From the NCBI RefSeq assembly GCF_025264685.1, contig NZ_CP073721.1, positions 6,589,501 to 6,653,500 on the forward strand: a stretch of DNA of 64,000 bases, written 5' to 3'. The position numbers were made by a program, and so were the translations under genes. The stretch comes from Dactylosporangium roseum (GTDB taxonomy: Bacteria > Actinomycetota > Actinomycetes > Mycobacteriales > Micromonosporaceae). Positions 59,439-64,000 of this stretch are shown here, piece after piece; within the stretch, counting starts at the first letter, position 1; each line of letters starts with the position of its first letter. The notes below the pieces were generated by a model. That model had not been told where the DNA came from, ran no database searches, and saw only the letters and a list, made by a program, of their open reading frames with translations.

Positions 59439-60497
59439 TCAATGTCCTTTCTGGGTTTGTCTACGAGTCGTGAGGAACTGCTGGAGAAGCGTGAGCACGT
59501 TTTCGAGCTCGTCGCGAACCTGGGCGTTCGTGAACCGGAGCACGGCGTAGCCGTTGAGTTGCAGCATCACGTCCCGGCGACGATCGTCAGCGAATTTCGT
59601 CGGCGAGCGGTGGTCGGATCCATCGATCTCGACAATGCAGCGTTCGCGTTCCCACAGCAGATCGACCCGGACGGGATTGATCAGTGGGCCGGGCCTGACG
59701 GTGCAGTTCCAGACTCGCCCTGTCGCCCACGGCCGGGCAGCGAGGACCGCCTCCAGTGTCATCTCGGCCTGGCTTGCCGGATGCGGCTTTCCGGCGCGGG
59801 TCCGACGCCGGCGTGAGGCACGGGCCGGGGAGTCCGTCGGCGAAGACGCCTGAGCCCGCACCGTCCGTACTGGCGGTCCGGCGGCCGCCTCTGATGCCCC
59901 GTCGGCTGGGGGGAACCGTTCACCAAGGATCCACACCGCCATACGGCCGTGGTCGACCAACCATGCGGCCGCGCACGCCAGCACCAGGGCGCCGCGCTCG
60001 TCCAGGTCGTCACTGGAACGCATCAGCAAGGCACAGCTCGACCGACCGAGACCGGTCGCGAGAACACGTGCGAGGCCAAGCGCCCGGACCTCCGGCGGAT
60101 GCCGGCCGGTCGACGATCCCCGTCGCCGCAACGCGCCGACGGCCAGGTCCGCGAGGAACGGCCCGAACTGCCCGGTGCGAGCGGCATGAGCCAGCGCGAC
60201 CGCACCCACGGCCGCCGGCGCCGCGCCTGCTGACGTCTGGATCCCCTCCGCGCCGGGGAGCCAGGCGGGAAAGAGCTGTCCGGCGATCGACTCCATCTCC
60301 TCCAAGGCGGCGTGGACGACCTCGGCCTGGCTGTGAGCCCGAGAGGCCCGACAAGGGACCACGGCTGGCGCGTGCGGTGAAGCTTGCGCCACGGCGCGAT
60401 CAAGGTCGGTCGCGGCGGAGCATCTGACCCAGGCAACCCGGTCGAGCGGCATGTCGGCCAAGGAGAATGCCACTCGATCATTCGGCTTTGAGATCAC
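59439..60497 (-). CDS. DUF559/Vsr-like nuclease-domain protein
   Basis: 352 residues. The C-terminal 110 residues are a DUF559 fold of the very-short-patch-repair/PD-(D/E)XK class: VRVDLLWERERCIVEIDGSDH with Asp279 and Glu290-x-Asp292, then FADDRRRDVMLQLNGYAVLRFTNAQV. The N-terminal 200 residues are Ala-rich and helical with no recognised domain, joined by an Arg/Pro-rich linker. It is the first gene of the three-gene operon. The promoter should lie in 60498-60918. Confidence 0.75.
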   Translation of the reverse strand: MISKPNDRVAFSLADMPLDRVAWVRCSAATDLDRAVAQASPHAPAVVPCRASRAHSQAEVVHAALEEMESIAGQLFPAWLPGAEGIQTSAGAAPAAVGAVALAHAARTGQFGPFLADLAVGALRRRGSSTGRHPPEVRALGLARVLATGLGRSSCALLMRSSDDLDERGALVLACAAAWLVDHGRMAVWILGERFPPADGASEAAAGPPVRTVRAQASSPTDSPARASRRRRTRAGKPHPASQAEMTLEAVLAARPWATGRVWNCTVRPGPLINPVRVDLLWERERCIVEIDGSDHRSPTKFADDRRRDVMLQLNGYAVLRFTNAQVRDELENVLTLLQQFLTTRRQTQKGH

Positions 60498-60918
60498 GGG
60501 CGCCGATCCTGTCGAAGGTCACCGTCGATGAACAACTACCTCTTGACAGCGTGATGGGACCGTCCGACAACGGCAATCAGCTAATCAACCCAAGCATTCC
60601 GAATAACGCGGAGTTGCGGCTGGAACCTGTCCGCCAAGGCCACGGCGCTACAGTCGGGTCTGCCGACGTTTCCCGCCTGGTGGACTCAACGAAGTTCACC
60701 GGCGCTCAGTCGATCGCCTTGGCCAGGGAACTGCCCACCGACGCCCGGCGTGGCCTGCTGCCGCAGGTGATCTCGACGTACGAACCCACCGCAGCCACGT
60801 CGACCGGCTTTGACCGGCAACGCCTTGGTAATCTCGGCGAGCAGGCGGCCGGAGACAAGCGTGACACCGTTTCGACCTGCGCTCAACCACGCCGAACTGG
60901 CCTTCTACGGCGCGATAG
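60498..60918. other. Region between the nuclease-ATPase operon and array 2, no gene seen
   Basis: 421 bp. It is the distal flank of array 2 and must include the promoter of the leftward operon. The open frames that enter the array are not credible genes. Confidence 0.6.
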
Positions 60919-62979
60919 CGTGGTTTCCGGGCACGACGAGGGTGGAGCTGCGACTTCGGCACCGCCCGCACGCAGGTCGCCTTCCAAGTCGAGCCTCAAT
61001 GAAGGGCAGCTCCGACGGGAGCTGCGACCCAGCCAATCGGCGGTCGGGCCGTCGAGGATGCCCCGGCCTCAATGAAGGGCAGCTCCGACGGGAGCTGCGA
61101 CCGCCCAGCCGAACTTGATGTTCGCGGCCGCGCTTGTCGCGCCTCAATGAAGGGCAGCTCCGACGGGAGCTGCGACTTTTGCGGGTCATCTCCCTCCATA
61201 TGGACTGACCCCGCCTCAAGAAGGGCAGCTCCGACGGGAGCTGCGACCCACGAGGGCCTCGGCCGGGCCGGGCGCGGGCTGCACGCCTCAATGAAGGGCA
61301 GCTCCGACGGGAGCTGCGACGAACTGCCGCAGGTTCAGCTCGTGCTCGCGCAGCAGGCCTCAATGAAGGGCAGCTCCGACGGGAGCTGCGACGTCGTAGT
61401 CCATGGCTGACCCCATGACCGGAAGCAGGCCTCAATGAAGGGCAGCTCCGACGGGAGCTGCGACGCTGCGCGCCTCGCGGACCCGCATGGCGAGCAGCGT
61501 GCCTCAATGAAGGGCAGCTCCGACGGGAGCTGCGACGTGCGAGGAACTTTTCCTTCCCGACGACCTTTACCTTGTCGCCTCAATGAAGGGCAGCTCCGAC
61601 GGGAGCTGCGACCTCGCGAACGGCACGGTCGGGCACGTTGCGTGGCCTCAATGAAGGGCAGCTCCGACGGGAGCTGCGACGTCATCGGATGCCATGCCGG
61701 CGGCGATCTGCGCCTGGCCTCAATGAAGGGCAGCTCCGACGGGAGCTGCGACCAAGACGGCGCCGGTGCCGCACAAGACGGCGGGCATGCCTCAATGAAG
61801 GGCAGCTCCGACGGGAGCTGCGACTCGGGCACCTGCTGCGGGGCGATGGCCTCGTGCACGCCTCAATGAAGGGCAGCTCCGACGGGAGCTGCGACCAGGA
61901 CCCGGACGGCAACCCCGAACTCAAGGCGTCGCCTCAATGAAGGGCAGCTCCGACGGGAGCTGCGACGGCTCCGCCTGCTTGACCTCGGCCTCGGCCTGCT
62001 CGCCTCAATGAAGGGCAGCTCCGACGGGAGCTGCGACGAGGTACTGCCGGGCGAGCGCCGCGTCCTGCTCCGTGCCTCAATGAAGGGCAGCTCCGACGGG
62101 AGCTGCGACTTTCCCCACTGGGGTACCCCGGGACACCCGCCGCCTCAATGAAGGGCAGCTCCGACGGGAGCTGCGACCCAGCCCGGCCACGGCGTCCCAG
62201 ATCGCCGCGACGCCTCAATGAAGGGCAGCTCCGACGGGAGCTGCGACAGGTACGGACGCCACTGGCCGCGTGTGGTGTGGACGCCGCCTCAATGAAGGGC
62301 AGCTCCGACGGGAGCTGCGACATCTCCTTGACGCAACCAAGCCATACCGGACTGCACGCCTCAATGAAGGGCAGCTCCGACGGGAGCTGCGACGACGCCC
62401 GCCGGCCTCGTGGGGCTCGGCGGGCGAAGCCTCAATGAAGGGCAGCTCCGACGGGAGCTGCGACGCTCTCCGGCCTGATCTGGCGCCAGATGGTGCGCGC
62501 CTGGCCTCAATGAAGGGCAGCTCCGACGGGAGCTGCGACCTGCCCTTGCCGCCCGGGCAGAAGACGCCGCCGCCGGGCGGGCCTCAATGAAGGGCAGCTC
62601 CGACGGGAGCTGCGACATCGTACGCGCCAGATGCGCCGCGCCGGCCGCCGCGCCTCAATGAAGGGCAGCTCCGACGGGAGCTGCGACGCCAGGACGGTGT
62701 CCCCGCTTTTGGCGGCGGCGGCGCCTCAATGAAGGGCAGCTCCGACGGGAGCTGCGACTGGTACGAGCCAGGGTTCGTGTCGGCGACGCTCGGAAAGCCT
62801 CAATGAAGGGCAGCTCCGACGGGAGCTGCGACACTGCTCCTCCTTGATGCCGACGTCTTCGGGGTAGCCTCAATGAAGGGCAGCTCCGACGGGAGCTGCG
62901 ACTTGCGGTAGCAAGCCGGCGGCAGGTCCGGGCGGGTCCGGGCGCCTCAATGAAGGGCAGCTCCGACGGGAGCTGCGAC
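60919..62979 (-). CRISPR. CRISPR array 2: 28 repeats plus one decayed repeat
   Basis: The same 36-bp repeat as array 1 runs from 60993 to 62979 in 28 copies, one of which (61213-61247) has lost a T. A further decayed copy at 60919-60954 keeps only GGAGCTGCGAC and scattered matches, at exactly one spacer length (38 bp) from the first good repeat. Orientation is the same as in array 1, leader on the right. No spacer is shared with array 1 by eye. No cas genes adjoin its leader except a cas2 fragment. Confidence 0.97.
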
Positions 62980-63166
62980 TGGGTTCAGATTTTAGTACCC
63001 GGTGAGCAGCACTGACGTAGGCTCGCCGCGAAGGGTGGGTTCCAACGCTTCGGTACAGGCCTCTCAGATGGCACAGAAGGTCACGCATCAAGGAAAACAT
63101 CCCTGGCAGGGTGGCATGCGACGGCTCCACGCATACGGCCGGGATGACGGAGGCTTCGCCGACGAT
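62980..63166 (-). promoter_or_regulatory. Leader of CRISPR array 2
   Basis: 187 bp, about 90% identical to the leader of array 1 base for base, with the same minus-strand -10-like element (TACTAAAAT) about 10 bp before the first repeat. Confidence 0.85.
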
Positions 63167-63252
63167 CTAGAGAATCGCCGGCCCATGATCCGCGATCGTG
63201 CGGCTACGGCCCATCACGTCGAGCGTACTGCGTTGATTATCCTCAATGAGCC
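63167..63252 (-). pseudogene. 3' fragment of a second cas2
   Basis: 86 bp aligned with the last 29 codons of cas2. The final 24 codons read NQRSTLDVMGRSRTIADHG and then PAIL-stop, against NQRSTLDVIGRSRTITDHG in the intact copy. There are only two amino-acid changes, but at least five further silent ones. One base is missing just upstream, and homology ends at 63252. This is the stump of another cas2 allele. Confidence 0.85.
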
Positions 63253-63379
63253 TTTCCGAGTAACGGCGCGCGACGCTGGGTAGTCACTTGCGCCACCGTG
63301 GTGGTGACACGCCGGACCCGTTACGGTGCAACGAAAGACGCAGCACCCAGGTATGCAGGTGGTCCGCTCACAGATCAAC

Positions 63380-64000
63380 TTCATAGGGCGCTGCGTCGAC
63401 GATGACACATCGGTCCTGCCGGTACACGACCAGACGGTGGCCTTCCTGGCCGGGCTGCTGACCGCGAAGCGGTGCGGCGCGGTACCCGCACCGGCACGCG
63501 GGCGTTGTCCTGCCACGACCAAGCGGTCCTGGTCCCGCGCTGGTTCCTGGACGACACCCGGATGAGTCAGCTCGACCGGGACAACGCGATCGGCAGACCC
63601 ACCGGCTACGCCTACCTCCACGAAGGCATCGACGTCCTCACCGCCCGCGCCCCAGCCCGCACGGGGCACTGCTGACCGCCAAGGCCGCCGGCCACAGCCA
63701 CGTCACCATCGACCGCACGCTAATCGAAACGGACCGGTGCCGCACCCCAGGACCCACACCCGGGGAGATCTGTGGTCGTCCGGCAAGCACGCCAACCACG
63801 ACGGCAACATCCAGGTCATCACCGTGCCGGACGGCTGGCCGACCTGGACCTCCGACGTGCGACCCGGCCGCGAGCACGACACCATCGCGATCCTACCCGC
63901 CTCACCGCCGCGGACGGTGACCTGCGCGCCCTCGGCGACCTGGGACTACGAAGGCGAAGCCGACACCATCACCGTGGCGTTCAAGACACCCCCAAGCGCG
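63380..64000 (+). pseudogene. Decayed IS5-type (DDE_Tnp_4-like) transposase, running off the window
   Basis: Pieces of one transposase appear in several frames: VAFLAGLLTAKR, then RALSCHDQAVLVPRWFLDDTRM, DNAIGRPTGYAYLHEGIDVL, HSHVTIDRTLIETDR (first catalytic Asp), SGKHANHDGNIQVITVPDGW and YEGEADTITVAFK. Frame changes fall near 63472 and 63670 and between about 63740 and 63900, so it cannot be active. It lies 130 bp beyond the cas2 stump and may mark the element that removed the rest of that locus. It continues past the window end. Confidence 0.75.

Noticed and set aside
60467..61075. 202-codon frame entering array 2
   Set aside because: It ends in repeat-derived residues, and the upstream part has no recognisable domain.
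63002..63283. Frame in the flank of array 2
   Set aside because: It is leader plus antisense cas2 fragment; the paired frame in leader 1 is broken.
44000..63300. Prophage or integrative element carrying the defence island
   Set aside because: No integrase, attachment repeats or structural phage genes were seen in the window; only two IS remnants.

Overview
The window is very GC-rich DNA with densely packed, often 1-4 bp overlapping genes, GTG starts, probable leaderless transcripts, an LCP cell-wall protein, an AfsR/SARP-type regulator, a VanZ-like protein and an actinobacterial type IV pilus cluster without a secretin. This points to a filamentous actinomycete, most likely of the Micromonosporaceae. 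No rRNA or tRNA was seen. Gene identities come from reading motifs in the translated sequence; no database search was possible.

Layout. 1-9 kb holds housekeeping and accessory genes: a flavin monooxygenase end, an AlkZ-like winged-helix glycosylase candidate, a Clp N-domain protein with its small HTH partner under a double palindromic operator, an ABC exporter plus 2-oxoglutarate oxygenase, an LCP ligase, an SDR and a degenerate M48-like protein. 9-21.7 kb is a type IV pilus operon (pilB, pilT, pilC, pilA, pilD, pilM, pilN, pilO and three minor pilin-like genes, one with Ig-like and one with ricin-type lectin modules). The main gaps in it each carry a different short tandem repeat. 21.7-32 kb holds mixed metabolism and signalling: PAP2, methyltransferase, VanZ, lysozyme-like, M3 peptidase, PhzF, an HTH-citrate synthase divergent from a homocitrate-synthase-like gene, and a histidine kinase fused directly to a LuxR output domain. 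32-35.6 kb is a scar region: an IS701-like remnant, a Tat-secreted carbonic anhydrase, a 50-residue peptide ORF, a three-repeat trefoil-like protein and non-coding DNA. 35.6-39.4 kb carries the SARP regulator and a DHFR-like reductase.

39.5-64 kb is a defence island. (a) A uracil-DNA-glycosylase-like/ADP-ribosyltransferase fusion lies divergent from a macrodomain protein, a possible DNA-directed ADP-ribosylation and reversal pair and the window's best candidate for an undescribed system. (b) An orphan PD-(D/E)XK nuclease carries a RAMA domain. (c) A type I-G (formerly I-U) CRISPR-Cas locus reads leftward: csb1, csb2, cas3, a Cas8-position gene, cas4-cas1, cas2, leader and a 41-repeat array. 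(d) A three-gene operon (DUF559-type nuclease, two-winged-helix protein, 1051-residue double P-loop HerA-like ATPase) sits immediately upstream of csb1 on the same strand. (e) A second array of the same repeat family has its own leader and a fragment of a different cas2 allele, ending in a decayed IS5-type transposase.

Functionally, Csb1, Csb2 and the Cas8-position protein would form the crRNA-guided complex, Cas3 would degrade targets, and Cas4-Cas1 with Cas2 would acquire spacers. However, cas4-cas1 carries a frameshift that removes about 54 C-terminal residues. The leader-proximal four units of array 1 are tandemly duplicated, and array 2 looks like what is left of a second, once complete locus.
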